This document shows positions 1 through 9,800 of a DNA stretch of 64,000 bases, piece by piece; position 1 is the first letter of the stretch, and each line of letters begins with the position of its first letter. Source of the stretch: Nonomuraea sediminis. GTDB taxonomy: Bacteria > Actinomycetota > Actinomycetes > Streptosporangiales > Streptosporangiaceae. The DNA is taken from positions 107,800 through 171,799 of the forward strand of contig NZ_JAHDTI010000021.1 of NCBI RefSeq assembly GCF_018531495.1, in the 5' to 3' direction. A program made the translations under genes and the position numbers. The notes below the pieces were generated by a model that had not been told where the DNA came from, made no database searches, and was given only the letters and a program-made list of their open reading frames with translations.

Positions 1-1
1 G

Positions 2-1087
2 GTCTTCTACCCGGCGCAGCGCTCGGAGCCGCTGACCGACGCGACAGTCTACGCCGTCAACGACGGCCGCCTGTACGCCGACAGCGTGCGCGCCGTCTTC
101 GAGGAGCGGGTGCGGCGCGGCGACGACCGCGAGCACATCTGGATCGTCAAGGACGGCGCCTTCGAGCCGCCGCCGGGCGCCAGGGCCGTGCGCGCCGGGA
201 GCAGGGAGCACCACGAGGCGCTGGCCCGCTCGCGCTACATCGTCACGAACGCCTTCCTGCCCGCCTGGTTCCGCTCCCGCGAGGACCAGGTCGTGGTGCA
301 GACCTGGCACGGCACGCCGGCCAAGAAGGTGGGCAACGACCTGCCGCACATGAGCCGCGACCCGCGCCCGCCGGTGTGGCACCGGCAGGTGGCCGAGGTG
401 CGCGGCTGGGACGTGCTGCTGTCGCAGTCGCCGTGGGCCACGCCGATCCTGCGGGAGGCGTTCGGGTACAAGGGCGAGGTGCTGGAGAGCGGGCTGCCGC
501 GCAACGACGTGCTCGGCTCGCCCGACCGTGACCGGCTCGCCGCCGAGGTGCGCCGGCGGCTCGGGCTGGCCGAGGGGAAGCGGGTCGTGCTGTACGCGCC
601 CACGTGGCGTGACTACGACCGCAAGAACGCGATGGTCAAGCTGGATCTGGCCAAGGCCAGGCAGGCGCTGGGCGCCGACCACGAGCTGCTGGTCAGGGCA
701 CACCCCATGCAGGCCATGCCCGCCGTCCCCGACATCGCCCACGACGTCACGACTTATCCCGATATCGCGGACCTGCTGTTGATCGCGGACGTGCTGGTGA
801 CGGACTATTCCTCCGTCATGTTCGACTTCGTGGTCACCGGGCGGCCGATCGTGTTCTACGCCTACGACCTGGCCAAGTACTCGGCCAGGCGCGGGCTCTA
901 CCTGGACCTGGCCGGGCAGGCGCCCGGCCCGGTCCTGTCGACCTCGTCCGAGGTGGTCGAGGCCCTGCGCGACATCGACACGGTCGCGGCCGCTCACGCC
1001 GACCGCTACGACGCCTTCCGCGCCACCTTCGCCCCCCGCGACGACGGCAAGGCCACCGCCCGCGTGGTGGACCACCTCTTCTCCTAG
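2..1087 (+). CDS. CDP-glycerol glycerophosphotransferase family protein (5' end cut off by the window)
   Basis: The frame is open from the first bases of the window, so the gene begins upstream and only the C-terminal ~361 residues are seen. The HGTP motif in QTWHGTPAKKVG, the YAPTWRDYDRKN stretch and the late DVLVTDYSSVMFDF motif are typical of TagB/TagF-type enzymes, which transfer polyol phosphate from a CDP-activated donor to build teichoic-acid-like wall or capsule polymers at the inner face of the membrane. A GTG at position 86 is in frame but is internal: the residues before it continue the domain. The stop TAG shares four bases (CTAG, 1084-1087) with the stop of the convergent esterase gene. 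The exact polymer cannot be told from this fragment. Confidence 0.85.
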   Translation, partial: VFYPAQRSEPLTDATVYAVNDGRLYADSVRAVFEERVRRGDDREHIWIVKDGAFEPPPGARAVRAGSREHHEALARSRYIVTNAFLPAWFRSREDQVVVQTWHGTPAKKVGNDLPHMSRDPRPPVWHRQVAEVRGWDVLLSQSPWATPILREAFGYKGEVLESGLPRNDVLGSPDRDRLAAEVRRRLGLAEGKRVVLYAPTWRDYDRKNAMVKLDLAKARQALGADHELLVRAHPMQAMPAVPDIAHDVTTYPDIADLLLIADVLVTDYSSVMFDFVVTGRPIVFYAYDLAKYSARRGLYLDLAGQAPGPVLSTSSEVVEALRDIDTVAAAHADRYDAFRATFAPRDDGKATARVVDHLFS

Positions 1088-1800
1088 CCGAGGAAGTCGT
1101 CGATCAGGTCGGCGATCATGCCCGCGCCGCGGGAGTTCTGGTGGATCAGGTCCGTGGTGAGCTCCAGGCGGCGGCCGCGTGCGATGGCGTCGAAGGAGCG
1201 GCGCAGCAGGAAGTGCTGCATCGCCGCCCGCGCCTGGATGCTCCGGCCGTCCCTGTAGGTGACCTTCGGGGTGTGCCCGGCCTCGCGGAGGTGGGCGAGC
1301 TGGCGCTCGTTGAGCGGGAGGTAGGTGACGCCCACTTCCTTGGCGACCTCTCGGACCACCTCGGCGTACTCGATCGAGCGGCGCACCGAGGGGGAGTCGG
1401 GGTCCTCACCGAGGGTCGGGGGTGACAGGAGCGCGATCCTGGCGTGGGTCTCCTCCAGCAGGCGCCGGGCGATGGCGGTGAGGTTCTCCCGGTACCAGGC
1501 GATGGTGGGGCGGACCGGGAGCTGCTTCATCCGGGTGAACATCTGGACGTTCCGCTCGGTCATGCTCGCGTTGATGTCATTGCTGCCGAGCAGCACCGTG
1601 ACCGCGTCGGGGTCCTCGGCCACCACCGCGTCCAGGCGCCGCAGGCCGTTGTAGGCCAGGTCGCCGTTGACCCCCTGGTTGACGAACAGGTCTTTCGGCC
1701 TGCGGCGGCCGAGCTCTGCCACGTAGTCCGCGCTGACCTGGGCGCGGGTGTTGCTGTCGCCCAGGCAGACGACGCGAAGCGCTGGTGAGTAAGTGTTCAC
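1084..1800 (-). CDS. SGNH/GDSL-family hydrolase
   Basis: The 238-residue protein has the block I motif VCLGDSN with Ser16 as predicted nucleophile, the block III motif GSNDIN around residue 72 and a late DLIH pair (block V Asp/His). These are the hallmarks of SGNH esterases and lipases. No signal peptide is visible, so it is probably cytoplasmic. The start is GTG at 1800. The substrate is unknown. The gene is followed after a short gap by the secreted serine hydrolase on the same strand; the two could share regulation, but the order gives no clear pathway. Confidence 0.8.
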   Translation of the reverse strand: MNTYSPALRVVCLGDSNTRAQVSADYVAELGRRRPKDLFVNQGVNGDLAYNGLRRLDAVVAEDPDAVTVLLGSNDINASMTERNVQMFTRMKQLPVRPTIAWYRENLTAIARRLLEETHARIALLSPPTLGEDPDSPSVRRSIEYAEVVREVAKEVGVTYLPLNERQLAHLREAGHTPKVTYRDGRSIQARAAMQHFLLRRSFDAIARGRRLELTTDLIHQNSRGAGMIADLIDDFLG

Positions 1801-1815
1801 TCACCAATACTACAT

Positions 1816-2895
1816 CTAGCAGAAGGCGGTCCCGAAGGTGGCGAACAACTCCTTGTCCGACTTCGGGGTTCCCGTGACGTACAGGGTGGCCGCGCGGCCG
1901 GAGCGGTCACGGCCGCTGAGGACGCGGACGCCGGGCAGGCCGCCGTCGTGCATCCAGACGGGTCCGCAGGCCAGGCGGTAGGAGTAGACGCCGAGGCCGT
2001 AGCGGGAGCCGGGCGGGTCGTAGGCGGGCACGGCGCCGGCCATCATCGTCTTGATGGTGGCGGTGGGCAGCTTCTGCCAGAAGCGGTTCAGGTCGTCGGG
2101 GGTGGAGACCAGGCCGCCGGAGGCGCCGAAGAGGTAGCCGGGCTCCAGCGTGGTGTCCACGACCTGGCCCTTGTGCTTGGGGTCGAAGGGGTTCACGCCG
2201 TAGGTGTGGGTGTGCTCGCCGCGGATGCCCATCTCGCCCTGGCGCGGCCAGTAGCTGTGCGTCATGGGCTTCAGCACGTCCTCGCGGGTGACCGTACGGA
2301 AGTCCTTGCCCGTGACCTTCTCGATCAGCATGCCGGCGACCAGGTAGTTGGTGTTGGAGTAGAACCACTTCTGGCCGGGCTCGCCGACCGGCTTGGCGTC
2401 CAGGGCCAGGCGGAGGAAGTCGGCCTCGCCGCCGGGCTTGGCCGGGTTGATCAGCGTCCAGTACTCCGGCAGGCCGCTGGTCTGGCCCAGGATCTGCCGC
2501 ACGGTGATCGGCCGGCCGTCGAGCAGGCCGGGCGCGTACTTCTCCACCGGCGCGTCCAGTTCGATCTTGCCCTGCTGGACCAGGCGCATCACCTCGGCCG
2601 CGATGATCGGCTTGGTCACGCTGGCGATGCGGAAATGGGCGTCGGCGCCGACCATCGGCTTGCCGGTGCCGCGCTCGGCGGTGCCCGACGTCCAGGTCCG
2701 CACGCGGCCGTCGGGCTCGCGCACCGACAGCACCGCGCCCGCCATCCCGCCCTGCGTGGTCAACCGGTCGAGCCCTGCCTGCACGGTCTGCTTGGCGTTG
2801 TCAGCAGGCTTGGGTTCGGCCGCGGCCAGGGCGGGGGAGGCGGCACCGAGAAGGACGATCGCGGCGGCGGCCGCGGCAAGGAGTCGCTTTGTCAT
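1816..2895 (-). CDS. secreted serine hydrolase, beta-lactamase / D-alanyl-D-alanine carboxypeptidase family
   Basis: This 359-residue protein starts with a classic signal peptide (MTKR, a long Ala-rich hydrophobic core, cleavage near ALAAAEP). The three active-site motifs of class C beta-lactamases and Streptomyces R61-type DD-peptidases are present: SVTK (Ser92, Lys95), YSN (Tyr179) and HDG (His316). Length and layout match exported DD-carboxypeptidases that act on peptidoglycan stem peptides or, in some members, esters. The sequence alone does not decide between peptidase, esterase and beta-lactamase activity. It ends in Cys. Confidence 0.85.
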   Translation of the reverse strand: MTKRLLAAAAAAIVLLGAASPALAAAEPKPADNAKQTVQAGLDRLTTQGGMAGAVLSVREPDGRVRTWTSGTAERGTGKPMVGADAHFRIASVTKPIIAAEVMRLVQQGKIELDAPVEKYAPGLLDGRPITVRQILGQTSGLPEYWTLINPAKPGGEADFLRLALDAKPVGEPGQKWFYSNTNYLVAGMLIEKVTGKDFRTVTREDVLKPMTHSYWPRQGEMGIRGEHTHTYGVNPFDPKHKGQVVDTTLEPGYLFGASGGLVSTPDDLNRFWQKLPTATIKTMMAGAVPAYDPPGSRYGLGVYSYRLACGPVWMHDGGLPGVRVLSGRDRSGRAATLYVTGTPKSDKELFATFGTAFC

Positions 2896-3247
2896 GCCTC
2901 AATCCTCGGGAAGAGGCGAGGCAAGATCAGTCACGTCGGCAGGCATCACGAGGGTGGGGCCAGCACTACCGCCAGCGCGTCCCGAACCAGGTGCGCGTAT
3001 GAGGCCCCGCCGAGTCCCCGGGGCGTGGCCAAGGGGTGGCGTTGCGGTGGGGAAGGATCCTCGACTCGCCGGAAGCGCCGGGCGCGGGTCCTCAGCCGGA
3101 GTGCGGAGGGCGTCCGGTGGGGGCGGCTCGCCGTACAGGAGTCTCGAAAAGGCTCTTGAAAGCACGGCGCGGCGGACGGCGGCGAGAAACCTGTACCGCT
3201 AGCTTGGCGAGAACGGTCAAGTCGGCACGATCTACCCCTGTGGTCTG
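2896..3247. other. intergenic region upstream of adnA
   Basis: About 350 bases between the divergent serine hydrolase and adnA. Short open frames occur but none has a convincing start site or family signature. It should hold the two divergent promoters. I see no clear -35/-10 pair and no LexA-type palindrome in front of adnA. Confidence 0.5.
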
Positions 3248-6200
3248 GTGGAATCTAGTGTTGTGAGTGGTCAGACCTGGCGGCTGGTGCGACGTGGGGG
3301 CGGGGGACCCGTTGCGGCCCCTGTGCTCGATGAATACCAGCGTGCCGTGGTCGAACACCAGAGCGGACCGCTGCTCGTCCTCGCAGGTCCCGGCACCGGC
3401 AAGACGACCACCATCGTCGAGAGCGTGGTCGAGCGCATCGAACGGCGCGGCGTCGACCCCGAGCGGGTCCTGATCCTCACCTTCAGCAGGAAGGCCGCCG
3501 GGGAGCTGCGCGAGCGCGTGACCGCCCGGCTGCGGCGCACCACGCGGACACCGTTGGCGCTGACGTTCCACTCCTACGCCTACGCGCTGCTGCGCCGCGA
3601 GGCCGTGCTGGCCGGCGAGCTGCCGCCGCGGCTGCTGACCGGCCCCGAGCAGTTGCTGGAGATCCGCCGGCTGCTCCACGGCGAGCTGGAGGATGGCGCG
3701 CTCGACTGGCCGCTGGCCCTGCGCGAGCCGCTGAAGACGCGCGGGTTCGCCGAGGAAGTGCGCGACTTCCTGTCCCGCGCGGCCGAGCGGGGCATCGAGG
3801 GCCGGCGGCTGGTCGAGCTGGGTCTCGAGTACGGCAGGCCCGACTGGGTGGCCGCCGGGCGCTTCTCGAGGCGGTACCAGGATCGTTTCGACCTCGACCC
3901 GGAGCCGTCGCTCGACTACGCCGAGCTGATCCGCGCCGCCGCGGGGCTGCTGGCGGATCCGGAGGTGCAGCGGCGGGAGCGGGCCTCGGTCGACGTGGTG
4001 TTCGTGGACGAGTACCAGGACACGGACCCGGCCCAGGAGTCGCTGCTCTGGCAGCTGGCCGGGGACGGGCGTGACCTGGTCGCGGTGGGGGATCCCGATC
4101 AGTCGATCTACGGGTTCCGCGGGGCCGATGTGCGGGGGATCCAGAAATTTCCTGAACGGTTCCGTACGCTCGACGGGCGTGACGCGCCGGTGCTGGCACT
4201 GCGGGTGTGCCGACGTAGCGGGTCCGGGCTGCTCGAGGCGTCCCGGCGGGTGGCCTCGCGGCTGCCCGCCGCTCCCGGGGCCGCGGCGCATCGGGATCTG
4301 CTGCCGCTGGCCGAGGCGGAGTCGGGTCAGGTGCGGGTGCTGCTGGCCGACAGCGTGAGCCAGGAGGCGGCCGTGGTGGCCGACACGCTGCGGCGGGCTC
4401 ACCTGATCGACGGGGTGCCCTGGCATCGGATGGCGGTGCTGGTGCGGTCGGCCAAGCGGCAGGTGCCGTTGCTGCGGCGGGCGCTGGTCAGTGCCGGGGT
4501 GCCGACGATGGTGGCCGGGGATGAGGTGCCGATCGCGCAGGAGCCCGGGGTGCGGCCGTTGCTGACGGTGTTGCGGGTGGCGCTCGATCCTGCGGCGCTG
4601 GACGAAGGGGTGGCGGAGGAGCTGCTCACCGGGCCGCTGGGTGGGACGGACATGATCGGGGTCCGGCGGTTGCGGCGCGCCCTCAAGATCGCCGAAAACG
4701 AGGCCGCCTCGGTGGCCGCCCGGAACGAGGACCCCGACGGCGTTGCGCCGCACGCGTTGCGCCGGTCCGCGCCTGACGTGGTTCTCGCCGACCCGGCGCT
4801 GGGGGGTGGCGGGGCGCCGGACGCGTTGGGCGGGTCCGCGCCTGACGTGGTTTCCGCCGACCTGGCGCTGGGGGGTGGCGGGGCGCCGGACGCGTTGCGC
4901 GGGTCCTCGGAGGACGGGGTTCTCGCCGATCCGGCGCTGGGTGGGGGCGTGGCTTCCGGGGAGTCCCAGGCTTCCGGGGATTCCGTGGTGGGCGTGGAGT
5001 CCGAGGGCGCCGGGGGCTCGGCGGATGTCGCAGGCTCGGCGGGGTTTGAGGGTGTTGCGGGCTCTGCCCAGGGGGACGCGGGCCTGGGGGACGCGGGCGC
5101 AGGGGAGGAGGGGCCTGCCGTACCTGGGCGGACTTCGGGGGAGTTGTTGGTGGCGGCCGTGCGGGATCCGCGGGGGTTGGCGCTGGTTGAGGGGCATGTG
5201 GCGGTGCCCGCTGAGCGGGTGGGGAAGTTGCTGGCGGCGGCGCGGGAGGCCCTGGATGGCCAGGGGACCGCTGAGGACGTGTTGTGGGCCGTGTGGCATG
5301 CCAGCGGTCTGGCCGAGCGGTGGACCGAGCTGAGCCTGTCGGGCGGTGCCCGCGGCGCGCAGGCTGACCGGGATCTGGACGCCGTGGTGGCGCTGTTCGA
5401 CCACGCGGCGCGGTTCGTCGACAGGATGCCGAAAGCCGGGCCCGAGGTGTTCCTGGACGACCTGGCCTCGCAGGAGATCCCGGGCGACACACTGGCCGAG
5501 CGGGCGCCCGACGGCGACGCCGTACGGGTGCTGACCGCCCACCGGTCCAAGGGACTGGAGTGGGACGTCGTGGTCGTGGCGGGCGTGCAGGAGGGCACCT
5601 GGCCGGACCTGCGGCTGCGCGGCTCGATGCTGGGCGCCGACGACCTGGTCGAGGTGGCCGAGGGAGCCAGGCCCAACTCCGCGTCACTGGCCTCGAAGCT
5701 GCTGGCCGAGGAGCGCAGGCTGTTCTACGTGGCCGCCACCCGCGCCAGGAAGCGCCTGGTGGTGACCGCCGTGGGCGGCGAGGACACCGACGAGCGGCCG
5801 TCCAGGTTCCTGAGCGAGCTGATGCCGGGCGCGGTGGAGAACGCCACCGTGGACGACAGGGCGAGGTGGCTGAGCATGCCCGCCCTGGTGGCCGACCTGC
5901 GCAGCGCGGTCACCGATCCCACCAAGCCGGCGAAAGTCCGGCAGAAGGCCGCGCAGCAGCTGGCGAAGCTGGCCGCCGCCGGCGTCCAGGGCGCGCACCC
6001 CAACGACTGGTACGCCCTGACCCCGATCTCCGACGACCGCCCGCTGAGCTGGCCCGACGACACGGTCAGGATCTCCCCGAGCGCCGTGGAGAGCTTCACC
6101 AAGTGCGGCCTGCGCTGGCTGCTCGAGACGGCCGTGGGCGCCGCGGGCACGAGCACCGCGCAGGGTCTGGGCAACGTGATCCACGCGCTGGCCGTGCTCG

Positions 6201-6823
6201 CCGCCACCGACCTGCCCAGCGAGGACCTGCTCGGCAGGCGCCTGGACGAGGTCTGGGGCGAGCTCGAGTTCGGCGGCGCCTGGTACAACCGCAAGCAGCG
6301 CCAGGTGGCCGAGCAGATGATCGCCAAGTTCCTGCGCTGGCACAAGGAGAACCCGCGCGAGCTGGTCGCGCTAGAAGAGTCTTTTGTCGCGAAATTTCGG
6401 GACGACGTGGAGATCAAGGGCCGCGTGGACCGCGTCGAGCGGGACTCGGAGAACAGAGCCGTGATCATCGACCTCAAGACCGGCTCGAGCAAGCCCAAGC
6501 CCGGCGACCTCGACCGCCACCCCCAGCTGGGCGTCTACCAGCTGGCCGCGCTGCTCGGCGCGTTCGCCAGGCACGGCATGACCGAGCCGGGCGGAGCCGC
6601 CCTGGTCCAGGTCGGCAAGGCGGCGGGCAAGAACGACGCGCTCGAGCAGAAGCAGGGCGCGCTGGCCGACGACGCCGACCCGAAGTGGGCCGAGAACCTG
6701 GTCGACACCGTGGCGACCGGCATGTCGGGCCCGTTCTTCCAGGCCAAGGTGAACGACGGCTGCCGTACCTGCGCCGCCAAGGCCTCCTGCCCCGTCAACG
6801 ACAACGGGGGTCAGGTGTGCTGA
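3248..6823 (+). CDS. adnA: AdnA-type ATP-dependent helicase-nuclease subunit
   Basis: A 1191-residue UvrD-like helicase joined to a RecB-type nuclease. Visible motifs are Walker A GPGTGKT (47-53), DEYQD near residue 255, GDPDQSIYGFRGA near 285 and a late helicase motif in HRSKGLEWD. The nuclease module has IIDLKTG near 1074 (the D-x-K of the active site). A Cys near 952 (TKCGLRW) plus Cys1172, Cys1175 and Cys1181 form the C/CX2CX5C pattern that binds an Fe-S cluster in AddB-like nucleases. AdnA pairs with AdnB, encoded next, to resect double-strand breaks for recombination. The middle (about residues 500-625) is a low-complexity insert with three 23-residue repeats. The start is GTG at 3248; an in-frame GTG at 3263 is equally possible. 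Confidence 0.9.
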   Translation: MESSVVSGQTWRLVRRGGGGPVAAPVLDEYQRAVVEHQSGPLLVLAGPGTGKTTTIVESVVERIERRGVDPERVLILTFSRKAAGELRERVTARLRRTTRTPLALTFHSYAYALLRREAVLAGELPPRLLTGPEQLLEIRRLLHGELEDGALDWPLALREPLKTRGFAEEVRDFLSRAAERGIEGRRLVELGLEYGRPDWVAAGRFSRRYQDRFDLDPEPSLDYAELIRAAAGLLADPEVQRRERASVDVVFVDEYQDTDPAQESLLWQLAGDGRDLVAVGDPDQSIYGFRGADVRGIQKFPERFRTLDGRDAPVLALRVCRRSGSGLLEASRRVASRLPAAPGAAAHRDLLPLAEAESGQVRVLLADSVSQEAAVVADTLRRAHLIDGVPWHRMAVLVRSAKRQVPLLRRALVSAGVPTMVAGDEVPIAQEPGVRPLLTVLRVALDPAALDEGVAEELLTGPLGGTDMIGVRRLRRALKIAENEAASVAARNEDPDGVAPHALRRSAPDVVLADPALGGGGAPDALGGSAPDVVSADLALGGGGAPDALRGSSEDGVLADPALGGGVASGESQASGDSVVGVESEGAGGSADVAGSAGFEGVAGSAQGDAGLGDAGAGEEGPAVPGRTSGELLVAAVRDPRGLALVEGHVAVPAERVGKLLAAAREALDGQGTAEDVLWAVWHASGLAERWTELSLSGGARGAQADRDLDAVVALFDHAARFVDRMPKAGPEVFLDDLASQEIPGDTLAERAPDGDAVRVLTAHRSKGLEWDVVVVAGVQEGTWPDLRLRGSMLGADDLVEVAEGARPNSASLASKLLAEERRLFYVAATRARKRLVVTAVGGEDTDERPSRFLSELMPGAVENATVDDRARWLSMPALVADLRSAVTDPTKPAKVRQKAAQQLAKLAAAGVQGAHPNDWYALTPISDDRPLSWPDDTVRISPSAVESFTKCGLRWLLETAVGAAGTSTAQGLGNVIHALAVLAATDLPSEDLLGRRLDEVWGELEFGGAWYNRKQRQVAEQMIAKFLRWHKENPRELVALEESFVAKFRDDVEIKGRVDRVERDSENRAVIIDLKTGSSKPKPGDLDRHPQLGVYQLAALLGAFARHGMTEPGGAALVQVGKAAGKNDALEQKQGALADDADPKWAENLVDTVATGMSGPFFQAKVNDGCRTCAAKASCPVNDNGGQVC
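4745..4951 (+). repeat. three in-frame 69-bp tandem repeats inside adnA
   Basis: Units begin at 4745, 4814 and 4883, each 69 bp, and encode 23-residue copies built around APDALxGSAPDVV and ADPALGGGG. Because the unit is a multiple of three, the frame is kept. The repeats are followed to about 5120 by a Gly/Ser/Ala/Glu-rich stretch. The segment lies between conserved helicase motifs and is likely a disordered loop. Confidence 0.85.
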
Positions 6824-9800
6824 ACCCGGTCGAACTCGCCGAGAAGCTCGGCATCCTCCCGCCCACCAGGGAGCAGGCAGCCGTCATCGAGGCCCCGCTC
6901 GAGCCCATGGTCGTCATGGCGGGTGCCGGGTCGGGCAAGAGCGAGACGATGGCGGGCCGGGTGGTCTGGCTGGTGGCCAACGGCCTGGTCAGGCCGGAGA
7001 ACGTGCTCGGACTGACGTTCACCCGCAAGGCCGCGGCCGAGCTGGCCACCCGCGTCCGCGAGCGGCTGAACGGCCTGGCCGAGGCGGGCCTGGTCGAGCC
7101 CGAGCTGCTCGACAACGAGCCGACCGTCTCGACCTACCACGCCTACGCCGCCCGCCTGGTCACCGACCACGCGCTGCGCGAGGCGCTCGAGCCCACCATG
7201 CGCCTGGTCACCCCGGCCGTCTCCTGGCAGCTGGCCTCCCGGGTGGTGGCCATGTACGACGGGCCGATGGACAAGATCGAGCTCGGCCCGCCGTCCGTCA
7301 CGGCGGCCGTGCTGGAGCTGGCGGGCGAGCTCTCCGAGCATCTGCGCGCGGCGGGCGACGTGCGGAGGGTGGGTGAGTGGCTGGACCGGAAACTCCAGGA
7401 AGTGCCGGGGAGGACCATCGCCGCCCAGCGCAAACCCCTCACGGTCCATGACGCGAGGGAACAGCTCCTCCCGCTGGTCGAGGCCTACGAGCGGCACAAG
7501 CGGTCCCGCGAGGTCATCGACTACGGCGACCAGATGTCGCTGGCCGCCAGGATCGCCGCCAACCACAAGGAAGTGGGCGAGATCGAGCGCTCCCGCTTCA
7601 GCGTGGTCCTGCTGGACGAGTACCAGGACACCAGCCACGCCCAGCTCGTCCTGCTCAGAAGCCTGTACGGCACGGGCCATCCGGTGACCGCCGTGGGCGA
7701 CCCCTGCCAGTCCATCTACGGCTGGCGCGGCGCCTCAGCGGGCAACCTGCGACGCTTCGCCCAGGATTTCCGTACCAACACCGGGGATCCCGCACCCGTA
7801 CGGCAGCTGTCGGTCAGCTTCCGCAACGGCGACCGGGTCCTGGACGTGGCCGCCAGGGTGCAGCTGCCGCTGCGGATGGAGGCGCGCGAGGTCCCGGTGC
7901 TGGTCCCCGGCGACAACAGGAAGGACAGGGGCCGTGTCACCTGCGCCTTCCACGAGACCGCGGAGGACGAGGCCGCCTGGATCGCCGACGGCATCGCCAA
8001 GATCCTCGGCCAGGAGGTCGCGCCCGACGGCCTGCCATGGGGGGACAAGGAGCGCAAGAAGACGCTCGCCGTACAGCCGCAGGACATCGCGATCCTGGCG
8101 CGCAAGCGGTCGCAGTTCCCCGCCCTGCGCAGGGCGCTGGAGGATCGCGACATCCCGGTCGAGGTGGTCGGCCTGGGCGGCCTGCTGACGGTGCCCGAGG
8201 TCAACGACATCGTGGCCACGCTGCGGGCGCTGTACGACGCCACCGCGGGAGACGCGCTCGCGCGGCTGCTGGCCGGGCCGCGCTGGCGGATCGGCCCCGC
8301 CGACCTGCGGGTGCTCGGGGAGTTCGCGCGCGAGCTGAACCGCGAGACGCGCGACAGCCGCAGGGAGAACGACCCGCTCGACCAGGTGGTGGCCGACCTG
8401 GCGGAGGAGCGCGGCAGCCTGGTCGACGCGCTGGACGAGCTGCCCGACAGGGAGGAGTGGCTGGACGCCTTCTCGCCGCTGGCCAGGACCCGGATGGTGG
8501 CGCTGGCGCTCGAGCTGCGCCAGCTGCGCGCGCACACCGGGCAGCCGCTGCCCGACCTGATCACCGAGGTGGAGCGCAAGCTGGGCCTGGACATCGAGGT
8601 CGCCGCGCGCGCGGGTACGGCAGGCGCCTTCGCCGCCCGGGCGGACCTGGACGCGTTCCTGGACGCCGCCTCCCGCTTCGCCGGCGACGCCGAGGATCCG
8701 ACGCTCGGGGCGTTCCTGGCCTACCTGGAGGCGGCCGAGAGCGAGGAGTTCGGCCTGGAGGCGGGCCGCGTCGGCGAGAGCAACAGCGTCAAGCTGATGA
8801 CCGTGCACGCCTCCAAGGGCCTGGAGTGGCCGGTCGTGGTCGTGCCCGGGTTGTCGCAGCTGGTCAGCTCGAAGGGCACGATCACGACAGGCAGCATCTT
8901 CCCGGCCACGCCGGTCACCAACAGCCGGTGGACGGACAACCCGCGCAAGCTGCCCTATCCGCTGCGCGGCGACGTCGCCGACCTGCCCAGGCTGACCGGG
9001 CTGACCAAGGACGAGCTGGCCGCCTTCGACGAGCAGTGCCGCGACCGCGACCTGATGGAGGAGCGGCGCCTGGCCTACGTGGCCGTCACCCGCGCCCACT
9101 ACCACCTGATCGCCTCCGGCTACCGCTGGGGCAGCGCCACCAGGCCGCTCGACCCGTCGGACTTCCTGCTGGAGATCCGCGACACCGCCGACAAGATCGC
9201 CGCGTGGGCGCCGGAGCTCGCGGAGGGCGCCACCAACCCGCTGCTGGCCGAGCCCGCCGAGGCCGCCTGGCCCGTCACCCCCGAGGGCCTGCGCTACGAG
9301 GCGGTGCTGGACGGCGCCCACCTGGTGGAGAGCGCCCTGGCAGGACTGCTCGAACCCGCCGAGGACGAGCCGGTGCGCGGCTACGACGAGGAGCGCATCC
9401 GCTCCTGGGAGCGCGACACCGACTTGCTGCTGCGCGAGCGGGAGCAGAACCGCCGCGAGGGTCGGACCACGGTCGAGCTGCCGTCGAAGCTGACCGTGTC
9501 GTCGCTGGTCACGCTGGCGACCGACCCCCGCGAGCTGGCCCGCAGGATCCGCCGCCCCGTCCCGATCAAGCCGGCCCCGCTGGCCAGGCGCGGGACGTCG
9601 TTCCACAAGTGGCTGGAGTCGCGCTGGCAGCAGCAGCGCCTGATCGACGACTTCGAGCTGGACCCGCTGTTCGAGGAGCCGGAGGAGGCCGACGTACGGC
9701 TGGCCGAGCTGCAGGCCAGCTTCGAGGAGAGCGAGTGGGCCGGCCGCAAGCCGCTGGACCTGGAGGTCCCGTTCGAGACGATGATCGCCGACCGGCTGGT

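Noticed and set aside
2899..3165. 88-codon frame upstream of adnA on the minus strand
   Set aside because: No ribosome site, no motif, and composition like neighbouring non-coding DNA.
3092..5542. Very long open frame on the minus strand opposite adnA
   Set aside because: It is a by-product of GC-rich codon use in adnA. It is rich in His, Arg, Pro and Gln, has no start signal and no family motif.
5560..6816. Upstream extension of the adnB frame
   Set aside because: The frame is open for 1.2 kb inside adnA, but the protein resembles AdnB only from the GTG at 6817, which has a ribosome site and the expected overlap with the adnA stop.
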